Below are positions 47,910 to 61,691 of a stretch of 64,000 nt of DNA, piece after piece. Both the position numbers and the translations under genes were made by a program. A model generated the notes under the pieces. The model worked only from the letters and a program-made list of their open reading frames with translations. It was not told the DNA's origin and did no database searches. This DNA comes from Melanocharis versteri (lineage: Eukaryota > Chordata > Aves > Passeriformes > Melanocharitidae), in the NCBI GenBank assembly GCA_013397845.1, contig VZTG01010608.1:434001-498000 (forward strand), written 5' to 3'. The first letter of the stretch is position 1; each line of letters begins with the position of its first letter.

Positions 47910-50900
47910 TTGTTTAATCATGGGAAGTGTGCCTTCGGTCTAAGCATATAAAACCAAATGCAAAAACCCTCTCACTTAAAGTGAATTATATCAAGACCAT
48001 CATAGCTACGTTCAAAATTCACAAGACTGAACCAAATGCTAGAAAAGACATATCATTTTACTTTTTTATTACTTTCACAAGAAACGGAGAAGCTTAAACA
48101 TGTGGTTTTCATTCTTTCCTCTAGACTGTCTTGGTAGCAGGATTTAAAAAGATCTTGAAATGTGATATTTGCCCTTTGGCCAGTTTGTAGTTTTTTTTTT
48201 TCTTCTACAGAGAAAGAGCAGAAGGAGGAAGAAGAAACATAAAGAAGCACAAAACCACACACCTGAATTTGAAGCACACCTATTCTCCACCACTCAAGAA
48301 AGTTCCCAGTGCTGTAGACATGCAGGGCTAATGACTAATTAGGCACCGTGAGAGTATTAGATGTTCATGTTACTCATGCTGGCCTTGTTCTGCTGACGAA
48401 GAAGACACTGATGATACCCACTTTGGTTTCTAATCAAAGTACAGGCGGCCTCACTTGATTCCAGATTTTTTGCCCTTCCTGCTGAAACACAAGTGCAATA
48501 AACTCCTCACATGTGCACAAGAAAGTCTTCAGCTTACTGCATCTCTACAAGGCCTCCTAAGATTTCCTCCTGGAAATCTATACTGAAGGAATATTTATGC
48601 CCAAGCTATCAAGAGCTAGGTTGGCCCTCTCTGGGAGGTAAAGAGATGCTGTACTGAACACAGGAGCTCTGAAACTGAAAGAATGAGCACTTAATAAGAA
48701 AAGCAGGCAAAGAAATTTTTAACAGCATAAAAGAAGATGCAGTGTTCTAAGTCTGGCTCCAGCCCAAAGCTCTCTGTCTTGACAGACTCTGAAACTGGTG
48801 AGGCTGGAAAAATGAGGGTGACAGACATTCTTCCTGTGGCATTTTTCACCCATTACCAGCAGCTGAGGGCTCATGGACTTCTTCGGAACTGGTTTGTGCA
48901 GCCTAGTATTTACTGGCCCGAGGAAGATTTTCCTTTTTTTCTGATTCATCCGATCATTTTTGAAATTATTTAAATGGAGGTGGGAGGAGAGTAATTTTAT
49001 AAACAGTGAAGTCAGGCCTGGGAGAAATAAGTAAAGCCTGAGTATAAACAAGCTACAGTGAAGAATAACTTTCTAAAAAAGGAGAATTCTCAGTCAGCAG
49101 CTAAGGATGGCAGAAAAAGGCACACTTTAAGATGGTAAGATAGAACTTCAATAAAACAGCATGTATAAAAAAATAGATTACTTGAAATGCTTCCTTTTAT
49201 TCATGCTGGCAGAGGTTTAAGAATTTCTATTAAAAAAACCTTTCACTTTAATTAATTTCAAATGGAAATCCTTCAGTCCATCCTCTTTCAGGTTTTTTTA
49301 TGCAATAAGGGAATGCATATTTTCCAAGCTTGTTGGAAAAGTTAGTTGAGCAATTCAGGTTAATGGATATGTACTTCAATGTCTACCAGCACCTTAACAC
49401 AGTTTACACCCATTTATCTGAGAAAAAAAACAAATTGACTTAGTAGAAATTATACCTCCAAAAACTTCTAAGGCAGATAAGTAACCTAATCAATAAAATA
49501 TAGGGTTCATTAGCTTCAGTGAGGACTTAAATGTCAGATATAACAAGCCCAGCAGGGGCGATGAAATTTCATATGAGAGGAAAAAGTTCTGCATGAATAA
49601 TCTAGAAAAATTTCTCTGCATTTTCAATAAAAGTATTTTAAATATGAAATCTAGACTGTTGGCAGTGGACATAATTAAAACCAAGGTTTTTAAAACCCCA
49701 ATTAGTTTGGTGCAAGTTAATTTCAAAACTACATCTTTATAGTTTCCCAGAAAAGACTGAATTTGTCTTAGGGCCCAAAGGTTATGACCATAACTCCTTA
49801 TTTAAAACTAATATTTATGTCAGTCAAGGGAATACAAAAAAGCCACACATTTGCATATTGTATCAAATGGTCTACTATAGTAGAGATTTAAACGGCCTAA
49901 TACAGAGAGATCTTGAAACAGCCTCAATAGAAGTACTGCAAGATCTTGAGTTTTTCCAGGCCTCAGGGGTTGTATTGCTTCACAGCTCACCATACCATAT
50001 ATCTTGTTACATTTCTCAATACCCACATGTTTACTGTTATGTTTTCTGTGTTTACACAATCTCGCAGTTAGGGCTGTGTGAGCACATTTTTGTTTGGGTT
50101 GAACCAAGGGGAAAAAAGTATAACGCTGCAAGAATATAACCTGAAACTTCACTTGAACTAGCACTGAACCTGAAAGGAAAAGCTTTTGTCACATAAGGTA
50201 ACAAAAAGTTTCTTCAGTCTCCTTGTTAAAATCTCAACCTGAATTTAGAAATAAGTGAAAGATTTTGACTTTTCTACTGAACATAAGAGTTAAAAAAAAA
50301 ATAAAAAGACTACTTGTTTTTAAATCAATTTGATATGGTACTTGCAATAGGAGACAAAAAGTTTATACTTTAAATGACAGAAATTTATGGAAGAAATTTA
50401 AATGACAGGGCTCATTTAACTTGTTTTAAAGAAAAATGTTGAAGTTGTAAATTTTCAATTGTGCGGTATAAACATACTATTAATTTGATGTAGGCTTATT
50501 TTAAATTTACTTTGATCATACCGAACTACTTTTCACATAAAAATTCTCCTGTTACATCCAGATTACAATAACCCAATGAGATTGATATGTCACTTGATTT
50601 TGGAAAAAAATAGGGACAAAAGTAAAGTATAATTTGCTGTATATGTAGTTACTGTAGTTTTTTGAGTGAGTTTCTGGTAAGAAGAGCAGTATTTATATTA
50701 TTTTAATGGTATAAATTCTTTCTCTGTTGGAAAAAAACCCAATCTTTATCAACATTAGTATAGAATAAGATGTTCACATCTTATTCCCTCCCTTATGAGT
50801 TGTTGGAGAGGCACAATATTTAAGTGCTGCACAAGAAATGGAAAGACCACTGTAATGTCACTGTGGATGTGGATCATGGTACTGTTGCTTATTGAATACA

Positions 50901-53900
50901 GAAGTTGAAACAAAATGTTTTTTCAGATCTATTGCTCCAGTCCAAGTAGTTTGGTATAAAACATAACAATAATTTTTTGAACAGTAATTACAAAATTTTA
51001 GAAATGTTGTTCTTCAAAAGGAATGTTCCAAGTAGCCCTTGCTGTACATTTGCAGTTTTGTGCTCTTTCAAATAGACATTTAATTGGATCATTATTAGAA
51101 AAGCACACAAAAGGAAACTTTCTTATTCCTTCTGGTGTTGTAAACACATGAACCTTTCCTCTGAGAGACAGGACAAAAAGATATACCTTGCATTTTCTCT
51201 CAGGAACTAATATTCCAGGTGGGAAGCCTCCTTCCTCTAGAAGAAAGCATGCATTACGGACCATCCATATATGGAGGTTAAGAATGTCCACCGCTACAAA
51301 CTCAGTAGGTTGCTTACACAATTTTTCTAAGGATTTGTTTCTCTATTCTTGTGATTACTAAAAGGTGTGCTGTGTTTTTGCATTATAAACAAGGAGAGAG
51401 AAAAAGTGATCGTTGGCATAATTCCAACATGGTCCCAAATTTCTTGAGCTCCCAAGAAGAGGATACTGGTGTGTGCTGGATTTTAAATCCAAAAAGGGGT
51501 GTTCATTCTTTTCTGTCTGTATCTTACATGCGCCTCAGGAGAAATACTGTTAATCTGTATTAATTTAAATAGGATTTAAAGGCTTTGAATAGATCCAAAT
51601 TGATAGCATTTTGGAATGGAACTCCATGTCCATGCAGAGCAGGTTACAGTAATCTCAGCATAGATGGCTGATCCTGGAACAGCCTTTCACTTGACATCCA
51701 GAGCTGTGATTCTGGCAGAAGTGATAAGGAAATGAAAGTTCCTTATCTCAATCTTGACTGCCCATATGAGAATGTATATTTATTATAAACTTAATCTTTT
51801 GGCTTTTTGCAAGGTGTACCCAAGAATCAGGAACTAGAAGCCATTTGTGGTGATGTTTCTTTTGTGAGAGGTGGACATTACCATAGTGAAGGATATGAAT
51901 TATTAATATCATATTATTTCAGAAGAAAAATTAATCTGATGCTAGTACAGATCCAATTTTTCTCTCCCTGCAATTGCACTCCTACTGAGACTACATGGTA
52001 TGTGCAAGAGAGCACTTTATATTTGCCCATTTCAGATTCAGAAAGTAGAAAAACTTGGGAAATACAAAATATACTTAATTTGAAAGTGGTAAATAGCTTT
52101 TGTTGGAAAACAATAAGATAGTCTACATTTTAAAGGAAACATTTATCGTGTTTACAAAGGGTACTAGGTTTTGAAAAGAGAGAGGCATTCCGGGAGCTCT
52201 GTGTGACAAACTGTTTGCAGCAGAGCCTGTCCCGCAGGGAACCTGCACAGATGGCCTCTGCAACAGCACTAGGAGGTCAGCAAGGTCCAAACTGCTGCAT
52301 GGATATCATAAAATGACACAGAAAACACATTTAGGCTTTAAACAAGGACTCGAATTTCAGTAATCTCAATCCAATTGTTCATTGCTCTATTTGACCTGGA
52401 GGAATGTAAACATAGGCATATAAATTTCTCTCCTACATGCAGGCGACAATACCTGATACGTATATTTTCTTGAAATCTGTTATTAAAACCATCCAGATGT
52501 TTTTGAACTCAGCTGTTTTTCCCTAGCTCATCACTCCGCTAGGAAGTGCCAGTAATTTAATCTGATGTAACACGAAAAAGCCTGTCTATTTTTAATGACA
52601 TTATGCCTAACTCCAAAGACCCAGAAACCAGCATTAACAGATAAGAATTCATTCAGCAGTTCTTTATCCGTGCAACACACACTAGGATGAAGGGTCTACC
52701 GAAGTCATTAATTGCCAGCAAATATCCCTGTTTTCTACAGTGTGTGGTGTGTTTTCTGAGAATATGCCTTTTTTTCAATTCAATGAGCTAACACACTCTG
52801 TCATTACAAAATGTAACACAGCTTGGATTCTCTGCTTTACAGGGAAAAAAAGGACAAAAGGAAAAAAAGCTATTTTTTTCCAACTCTACCAATAAGAACT
52901 TGAAAATATAATGTAGGCTATGTGTGCTGTCAATATCCAAATAATCTTCAATCAGAGTTTGTGCTCTGTATAACTGATGGTTTCGGAGGAGTTTCACAAG
53001 GCAAGAACTGATGCATTATACCTCCCATGGGCTAGAAATTTTAGGATGCTGGATGTATAGCGACTAAAAAACATTGCTTGGCAACCAAAAATTATATAAA
53101 GGGAGCCACTAAGGTTATTGAAGGTCCCATACATCATTAACAACAGCTGAGCAGTGAAGTTCCATTTTCAGTATAAATAGTTTTCTATCACCCTACTACT
53201 CAAATTTACGTGGTCACCATCCAGACTAGGTTATTCTAAGACACTTAAAAAGTCTATCCTAGATATTTGTCTGTGCTTTGTCCCTCTGTATTCAACAGTG
53301 TAAGCTATTCTAAAATAAAATCTATAATTATGAAGGCCTGCTTTCTGATCACTACATGCAGAAGGTTGATTATAGGTTGATTTGCTTGTAGTTAATGATA
53401 TTTGCATCCTTTTTGGCATTAGATTTAGAGATAGATGGGAAATAGACTTTCCCTCCCACGCAATGGTGGAAATTCAAGTTTTTCCCTTCTGTGATGGGAT
53501 ATATCCCAGGCATTTCAAAACATTGTGCATTTGGCTGTGTCAGAGAGAGAGGGAGGGAGGAAGCCAGTATGTGCAACCCTTCTAGCCCCAAAGGGCAAAC
53601 AGATTGGGTTTATACACTTTGTGAGGTATAAAACATACAAGGCCTGACCCTTTGTCTGACTAGAACTAAACAGTAGCCGTCTTCTTACGAGCGTCTCTTT
53701 ACCTTGCCTACTGGAGCTGCTCCTCTTTGGATAAGAAAGGGTGTATCCACTGGGCCAGGGAGACATCAGCTGCTCAGAACAGGGGTTAAGAATTCCTCAT
53801 GGGACACAGCAGCTCTTGGGGCAAAGACTGTCTGCTTATTTGGGCAAACTGTTTCATAAACGGAGTGCAAGAGCAGCAAGAGTTGACTAGCACACACGGA

Positions 53901-55045
53901 CGTGGTGTTAGATGTTTCCAAAGCTTTTTGCCATTTTTCTTTTTAACTATGCCCTTGAATCTTTAATCCATCCTGCTGGTGCTCAGCCTAGCATTGCTCC
54001 CTTTACCTTGAGACTGCCACAGAACACTAAAAAAGCGTCAGTAGTCATCTAGAAAATAGCTGTCAGGCAGCATGGCAGGTACTCTACCAGAAGCTTCAAG
54101 GATAGAACTAGCAAGGGAACTGATAAGTGGCACTGCCTCCAGCGCACTGGATTGTGAGGCCTTCATAACCAGAAGTGAGTTTTCCTTTGAGTTAATTTGT
54201 GCCAGATGGGATGAAAAACTCTTGTCTCTGAAAAGCACATACTGAGCAAAAGTTCTCACTCCAGATCTTACCTCTCTTCGACACTTGATTTCAAAGCCTC
54301 AAGAGCTCCCATGCTATGTATCTGCAAATAGCTATGGGTAAAAGTGTACTTAATTTTTCAATCAACATCTCTGTCAAAAAAAAAAGAGAAAAAAGAAAAA
54401 AAGAAGGAAAAGTTAAAGTAGGAGAAAAAGGGCCTGAAGTAGGCTGCCAGTCACTCCTCTCATTCATCAGAAATACTTGCATTGAGGTGAAAATTCTTCA
54501 TAAGACTAAATTTTGAATTTCACCTCTACATAATGTACACTGTACACCACAAGGAAATTTATTTTTAAAAATGTGACTTTTGTAGAGTAAGAGTCTCTGC
54601 AAGTCCCTCAAATCTACTACTTCTATTGATTATATGTGGAAGATGCTCAAATACTCGGTGATGCACAGTAATGTAAGTCTCTAGCACTCACCTCAATACA
54701 GATAGTAATTCTGACTTACATACAACGTGGGAAGTAATTGTAGTTCCTAGAGGATAGATTTATTATCACTAAAGGAAAAGCAGTTATTAAATGTAATATA
54801 TTTATTCCTTCAGTGGTTTTTTTTATGGACTTCTTTTTTTTCACAGAGAAATTCAGGGATTTCATCAAGAATATGATCCTCATCTTCAACTCACTATCAA
54901 AGGTTTGGGGTTTTCATATTATGTGATCATGAATTTGAATTACATAGAAAATTCTCAGTAGAAACCTCATTGATGCTCTTTGTTTTCTGATTTAGCTAAA
55001 TTAAATATTTTTTTTTCTAAACAGCTATCACAAAATAATAAGTTA
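47910..55045. other. Unique AT-rich non-coding sequence
   Basis: No gene or interspersed repeat is supported over about 7 kb. A frame without ATG at 52140-52312 on the plus strand reads smoothly for some 55 codons (including CLQQSLSRREPAQM) but lacks splice or family support. A GA-rich run lies at 54375-54432. Confidence 0.5.
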
Positions 55046-55049
55046 TAAG

Positions 55050-55340
55050 TTTGCAGCTATTCGACCCAGTCAATTCTTATGCAAATACAGTAATGGGTCA
55101 CAAGGTTGGCTGTGAATTGCGATCCCTTGTGCGGTTTCTTAAATGAGGGGCAATGCCAACTCAGCTTTGCTTAGCTCATTTACTCTGCATCTCAACTTGT
55201 AAATTAATCATTGCTGGCAACATCAATTTGGTTGTAATTAATCATACAGGGAGGAGCAAAGAAATTGCACTGAAGTGAATCATATTAACAACATTATCTG
55301 ATTGCTCTCAGTGTAATTTACTAGGATCCTGATGTGTGCA
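55050..55340. promoter_or_regulatory. Candidate conserved non-coding element with paired homeodomain words
   Basis: This stretch has mixed composition, almost no runs and dense homeodomain-type words. ATTAATCAT occurs twice in the same direction (55203-55211 and 55237-55245, 34 bases apart), with CATCAATTTGGTTGTAATT between and TGAATCATATTAAC after. Such spacing is seen in developmental enhancers. No coding frame or repeat explains it. Enhancer status is inference and needs cross-species alignment or chromatin data. Confidence 0.35.
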
Positions 55341-55459
55341 TACAAGGATTCTGGCTGGTACCTTGGCACAGAAGGAAATTTGTAAATTGCTGTAGAATAT
55401 TGTGTAGCCCAACTGGCCATATATGTAGGTTTCTAATGAGCCCTGCTTTAAAGAATTAA

Positions 55460-55468
55460 TTTCGCGCC
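55460..55468 (+). promoter_or_regulatory. E2F-type site TTTCGCGCC
   Basis: The nine bases match the classical E2F consensus exactly, and CGCG is very rare in this AT-rich window. There is no promoter or transcript next to it, so it may be an isolated chance site. Confidence 0.25.
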
Positions 55469-55584
55469 TATAATTGTGCAGGTTCTCAGCCCTTTAGCTC
55501 TCAAACTGCCAATGAAGGAAAGGGACTTCTAGTGCCCCTCTGGCACGTAATAAAAAACAATGGAATCCGTTTCCAGGCAAGCCT

Positions 55585-56060
55585 AGGAGCTATTAGAGAG
55601 CACCCAAAGATGGGACATGAGGATGGTGAAGCATCTGGAGAGGAAACCTTGTGCAGAACAGCTGAGGTCACTTGGTCAGTTCAGCCTGGAGAAGAGGAGA
55701 CTGAGGGGAGACCTCACTGCAGTTACAACTTCCTTGTGAGGGGAAGAGGAGGGGCAGCCACTGATCTCTTCTCTGTGCTTATCAGTGATAGGATCTGAGG
55801 GAATGGCCTGAAGTTGTTTCGGGGAGGTTTAGGTTGGATATTAGGAAAAGGTTCTTCACCCAGAGGGTGGTTGGGCACTGAACAGGCTCCCCAGGGCAGT
55901 GGTCACAGCACCAGCCCGACAGAGCTCGAGAAGCATCTGCACAATGCACTCGGGCACATGGTATGACTCTTGGGGATGGTGCTGTGCAGGGGCAGGAGCT
56001 GGACTCAGTGATCCTGACAAGTCCCTTCCAACTCTGCATGTTCTGTGATCCTGTGATAGT
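55585..56060 (+). mobile_element. CR1 LINE, 5'-truncated copy
   Basis: Forward CR1 words follow in order: GGATGGTGAAGCATCTGGAG (about 55622), TTCAGCCTGGAGAAGAGGAG, GGGGAGACCTCACTGCAG, GGTTGGATATTAGGAAAAGG, TTCTTCACCCAGAGGGTGG, GGACTCAGTGATCCTGAC, GTCCCTTCCAACTCTGCATG and the terminal TTCTGTGATCCTGTGAT. Only the 3' 475 bases are left. Words like ACTGAACAGGCTCCCCAGGG and GACTCTTGGGG suggest a subfamily with the longer tail, but I do not assign it. Better preserved than the other copies here, so probably younger. The open frames over it are not genes. Confidence 0.95.
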
Positions 56061-56064
56061 TCCA

Positions 56065-58130
56065 CCCCAGTGAAATATTGCTACAGTCAAAGGTGAAAAA
56101 TAGACATAAAATTTTTGTTGAATTTAAAGTCAAAGTTAACTAGAGAAAATAAAAATGGATAACAATTAGCTAAACAGTTTTTCATATTGGTAAGGACTTC
56201 TTTTTTTCTCCCTAAACAAAAGCAATCTAAAAGATTAGATATTGATGGTCTTAGGAGACAATGGAAGAACTGGTCCTCATATTTCAAAGAAATCGTATTA
56301 ATAAGATGCTCAAGAACCAGAAGAACTTGAAGTTTCTTTACATATCCAGTTAATCCCAAAACAGGTTGATGATAAACATAATTTTATTTTTAAAACAATT
56401 AAGCTATGGCATAATTATAATCTGAGATGTATATCTCTGTCCAGAGAGGAAACAGGAAAGCAGTATGGCAGATGATCTTAAACAATAAACCAAAAAAATG
56501 AAAGTCAAAGTCTAGAGGCAAGACAACATCTGTTTTGCACATTTACACACATCTAATGCAAGTGTATGCTCATCTAAGCTATTACATGTGGTCTTGACTT
56601 GCGACTTGAGGCTGTGCTTCCCCGGAGGGTGTCAAACTTCTGTAGGCACATGCATGACCATACATATATCAGCAGCTGCCTGGAATGGACATGCAGAGGA
56701 AGACTGTTATTTCACACAGCATTGTCCATTAAAGCTCTGAATATGTTAAAATTAGTTCTCCTACTTCATTGATACCTGTGTTCAAAAGATATACTTTCCT
56801 TTAAACCAGATTTGTTGTGGCAGAGATAAAATGTTAGCAAATCAGAAAGGCTGATGATAAAGTAGATTAGTTTTGTGCCTGAGTACAGCCCAACTTTTCC
56901 AGAAAAGCAGATGACCTACATAAACCTCCCATCCAATAGTAAATGTATTTCAACTAGGGCAATAATTATAGTAGGCCAATTAGCCAGTTACAGGAGGCTG
57001 TGCAGCAGGCCACTGGAAGAAACTATTTAATTTCTTTTGTTTTAACTGGAACAGCAAGAGCAAACAAATTTCTCCCATCCTGAGAGCACTGAGTTGAGTG
57101 AAAATGGGAAAAATCAGGTAATAGGGAGAATAAAAAAATGCCCACTGACATCCTACATTTTAATTATTTCCCTTGCAACCTAGAGACCTGAATAGCAGTG
57201 TCAGCCCTTGCAACACCTCTGCTCTGCCAGTGAGAATGAAGGGTGTGGGAATGGAGTGATCTCCTGCCATCCCAGAAGCCTATCCCCTGAGGCAAGTGCC
57301 TTGGCAGCGGCAGGAGGCAAGTCTGCAGTGACAGAAATGTTCCACCAGCCTCCAGCTACGGCTCACGGAAGTCACAACCTAGCAGTTATATTGCTATGTT
57401 TAAACTAGAGGCATTGAACTTACAAGTGGTCCTGTGAAGCCAGGCTGAAGCACAATTTGGATACCTTTTCTTCCTAAATCTCTGAAAAATAATTATCCAT
57501 AATTGGTTCTTGATGCTAACTGAGTTCACTGCAAGCTGTCTAATGAAGTTCAAGGCCAGCAAACATTTCCTGTGGCCTTTGAGAGGATTATTACCTTCAT
57601 ATTATGCAAAGCTGCTCTGGTTTGGACCTATAAGAAAACACTCTTAATATCCCTGGTTTTATTGTCAAAAAGTGAAATAGAAGTGACATTGCTTGCAACT
57701 TATTTGCACAAATGAATTTGCAGGGTAAGGCAGCTTTTAGCCCAGCTGCAAGCCCTCAAGCAATGGATTATCAGTCTTACTAAGCACAGCTTCTAAATTG
57801 AGTAGGACAAAACATAAAACAGTAAGAATGAAAAACTTCTAGAGGACACCCCAATTGTCCCAAGAGTGCTGTACTGTTTTTTTCTTCAGAAAGGGAAAAA
57901 TGTGCAAATTGTAGGTAAATCACAGGACAGCAGTGTCAGCTTAAAATGCACACCAAAGCAGCAACCACAATAATGGCAGATATCCTAGCAGGGAAACTTT
58001 TAAATCTGAATACTGAGACTGGCATTTGTACACACGGTAAAAAAAGCATGTCATATTCAATTCTCTAGAAATGATGTTTAAAATTTAGAAAGGACTTGAA
58101 AATGAATGGTCCTAGTAATGCCAACGTTGT
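56065..58130. other. Unique AT-rich non-coding sequence
   Basis: No gene or repeat is supported. The block at 57500-57620 (AAGCTGTCTAATGAAGTTC, ATTATGCAAAGC) has a conserved-element texture without proof. Confidence 0.45.
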
Positions 58131-58134
58131 GGGT

Positions 58135-58222
58135 GTGAAACCCATATGGGCCATTCAGTAAAGAGTTGGACTTGATGATCCTTCTGGATCCCTTCCAATT
58201 CAGACTGTTCTATGATTCTGTG
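58135..58222 (+). mobile_element. CR1 LINE, short 3' end
   Basis: GAGTTGGACTTGATGATCC, then CCCTTCCAATTCAGACTG and TTCTATGATTCTGTGA mark a forward CR1 3' terminus. The element is cut to under 100 bases. Confidence 0.92.
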
Positions 58223-58224
58223 AA

Positions 58225-58975
58225 AATAAGTACAATTAAATCTGTTGTCCGTAAGACAGGCCTTATCTTGAGACACTAGCTTAGTCTATTTGTTTATCCA
58301 GAAAAAGCAGCAATAGTGTGTTTAGTATTGTGTATTATTGTATATATTGTATGAAGGACAGAATTTAAATGTTTAAGGAGCTGGGGGTCACAGTTGTGAC
58401 CTGATTGGAAGGACAGGTGGAAGCCATTGCAGTTAGTGCTGAAATCCCTTTAAGCACCAGTGGAAAAAACTGAAAACTTTAGAACTGCATGCTAGAGTAG
58501 GTCTGATCAGAACAGCAAGTGGTGCCCTGCCCAGACAATACAGAGGAACACTGGAATATGAGCTCTTGGGGTGGTTTTCATGCCAAAAGGGGATAGGTAC
58601 ATCCCTGAAGGACCTGCAGCCTATGGATGACTTGCACTGGAGCACAAAAAAGAGTTGCACACACAGTTGCATGTGGAGTGTCAGAAATCTGTGAAGCATC
58701 AGCCAGAGGAAAGAAACCATGGGTCACAGAACACGGAAAAGCCACTGGACAAAGCATCTCAGCTTCCTATACCACCTCCATCTTGTTGTGTGAACTCTGA
58801 CTGAGCACAATTTGCAGAAAGCATAAAAAGTTTAGGCCGAGAAAAGGGAAGAATAGATGTTTATCTAAGTGCTTGTATAAATGCTTCTGGAATTTTTTTC
58901 CCCACTTCCAACATTCAAATCAATGATCAGAGCTTTATGCTTACTGACGATGAGTCAAATATGTTTCTCCAGCTG
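58225..58975. other. Unique AT-rich non-coding sequence
   Basis: Nothing else is seen here. A 95-codon minus-strand open frame (58433-58720) has no recognisable domain. Confidence 0.45.
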
Positions 58976-58980
58976 AAGAC

Positions 58981-59162
58981 TGTTTTTCTTGTGACAACAT
59001 ATCAAAAAGGGAAAGTGATAGCTGATTCAGAGTGGCTCTACAGAATAGGAAGGCATAGCAAAATCCAATTCTGTTTTGCTTGTGACAAGGTGTTGAAAAA
59101 GAAAAGTGAGATCTGATTATAAATGGCTCAATAGCATAAGAAGGCATAAGAAAGGCTGGAAG
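58981..59162. repeat. 91-bp tandem duplication, two diverged copies
   Basis: The unit 58981-59071 recurs at 59072-59162. Both start TGTTTT-CTTGTGACAA and share GATAGCTGATT/GAGATCTGATT, TGGCTC and AAGGCATA. About three quarters of the first 77 positions agree; the last 14 bases of the unit have diverged. The degree of divergence means the duplication is old, not an assembly error. Confidence 0.82.
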
Positions 59163-59164
59163 AT

Positions 59165-61685
59165 AGGTGCTAGTCAAATTCAGGTTGGAAAAAGTATAGT
59201 AGCAAAGGCTTCAATTAGTCAGTACAACAATCAGAAAAATGCTGGTCTGCTGCTGTGCAAGATCTTGAAACCAAGATCAGATAGAAGAAAATTATAGTGG
59301 TCCCTTACAGGCTTTTAAATTCTAAAGTATCAGTGGCTGTACCTGAGAATAGAAAAGGTGTACAAGAGCAATAAGTGATAGGTAGACAGTTTACAGAACC
59401 ATGTCTTGACAGCAAAATCTTAAGAAATAACTCTTTCTCATTCTGCTGCTTCTCATACCTTTGCCCGTGCTGTGATTCTTTGCCTAGAAAACACATTACT
59501 GATACAGCCGTTTGTGTAGCCAGATACACAAACTACACTATTTAAGCAATGCATTAAAAAACCCAAAACCACTAAAAAGCAAATAGCAAAATCAGTGTAA
59601 ATATTCCTCCAAACTCTAGTACATCTTCTGAACTCAGAACAAAGACTTTCCAAAGAGAACATCAAAATCTCTAATCATCCTTTCACCATGTTGTAACAAG
59701 CCATTCTTGTATTAACCTTTCCATAAAGTTTTTGTAGGTGTCAAAGAAGCCTAGGAACCAAAATGCAATTTTTAAAAGAGAGTTTCAGCAAGGTGTAGCA
59801 CATTCTGTAGCACTGAGATGAGAAGATTCAAGACTTTCAAGTATTTTCAAGCATTTTCTGAGGGAATTTTTATGAACTTTTGCAACCACACAAGATCAAT
59901 CTTTGCTTGCTCCCTGTAGTAATCCTGGCTTGAAACCCCACCTAGTTTTCAATTTGTGTTCTGTAAGTCGCTTAGAAACTTGTAGAAGAACACAAACATT
60001 TTAATAAACTGGCTTTGGTTAGTTAGCGGTTTCACTTGAGAAACTTGAATATGATTTAAATCAACCAAACACAGATGCAGATTGAAATGAAATCACAGCA
60101 AAACTGTGTTTGCAATTGCGCTAAAATTACAGAATATGTTTGAATTAAAGTGGGTGCCTATGTATAGGACTATGCCACAAAAACATCCTAGCTATCCAGG
60201 ATTATTGCTGATCAGCCCCACAAAGAAGTTTTTACACAACTCAGTATACGAGAAATTATACTTGTAATATTTGCAAATTTCTTATTTTCTAAGTACATAA
60301 CCAGCATAAGTGTATTGTATGATTTTAGATCATGAGAACTCTGCCTATCTATAGAGTTTATGGTCTTGAAAAAATGAAAATACAACATATAAATTAAAAA
60401 AAATATCAATTTTACCAAGCATCTCAATATCAAACATAATCTTATGTACCCCTGGACACTTCAAGCTGACAACTGTTTCTCAGCCTCTGGAATGTGATGA
60501 TATCATTATAGACATCATGTATTCTTCAGAAGGAGCTCTGTAACCACTTAAGCAGATAAGTTGTATTTCTACACCTTTAATTCCTTTCCAGGTCATCTTG
60601 AAAATTACCACACATTCCAAAAGATTTCCTCAGGATAAAAAAGTCTCAAATCAGTGCCAGTTTGGTATGACCTTTCAATTCTTAAAAGCATATGAGACCA
60701 ATATTTAAAAAAAAAAAGAGTTATACTAATAGAACATTACAGTTAAAATGCTATAACAATAGAAAAGAGAGATTAAAAGGACCAACATGTAAGAAAAGGA
60801 TCTCATATTTTTTTCAAACAAAATTTGCTTCAACTCAATTCAAATTCTGTTTTCCAAAATTAGCAAGAAATTCTAGGAGAATATATGTAATGGAAAAAAT
60901 TGAAGCTAAACTTTATATTGTCTGCTACAAATGAAGGGATAGCCAAGCTTACTGGAAGAATTTCATGATAGAAGAAAATTCTTGAAGATGGAACATATAA
61001 CTGCAATGTGAATTCTATTGCCTGTGATGTACTGGAATCTGTCAGAGAATGCAACATGAAGCAGGGACTTGCTGTCTGCTATATTGCGACATTGATATTA
61101 TTTGAAATATTAATAAAATTTTGGTACTTCTGCTGGCTTTCCACAACTGTGAAAACCTTTATACTTTAGATGCATGCCCGGGGAGAGAAGCGTGATGGGT
61201 GAGCTTGTTTCCTCTGATGCTTTTGAGATCAGCAATGAGAAGAAAGATTGTGTGATGGGGGTCTTGCTAACACCGAAATTTATCACTTCTGTTCAGGTTC
61301 CATTGAAATAATTGCCAGGTTTGGATTCAGAAGTCTTTTTTACAGTCTTAAATTTGTTATGGGTGTTAGTTTTATAGGTCGTGACCGTAGGTGTGTCACA
61401 GAACATCCAAGGTTTCTGTGGATCCTCTGTGATTTATGGGTCTGTGACTGCAAGGTACTGAACTCAATGGCTAAGATGGTACCTGTGGCACCACCTTGTG
61501 CTCTGGCAGATCCACACGAAATAGCATGATTTTACAGGCTGTTGCCATTCACTGTGTGATATTTCATAAATTACAGGCACAAACCTGCAGCCACAGCCAG
61601 AGGTATGTTGCTGCACATGTGTGTGTGTCCGCTGTACAAACCCCAAACAACTCTATTTCTGAAGCCTGAGGGAAAATACACTGGT
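59165..61685. other. Unique AT-rich non-coding sequence
   Basis: No gene or interspersed repeat is supported. The stretch at 61390-61440 contains several CACAGA/TCTGTG words in both directions, forming weak inverted repeats. Confidence 0.45.
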
Positions 61686-61691
61686 TTACTT

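Noticed and set aside
52140..52312. Smooth frame without ATG (REAFRELCV... in part), plus strand
   Set aside because: Possible splice signals are weak, no poly-A or second exon was found, and the length is within chance expectation.
55532..56090. Open frames of 69 to 102 codons
   Set aside because: They lie in the CR1 3' region, which does not code for protein.
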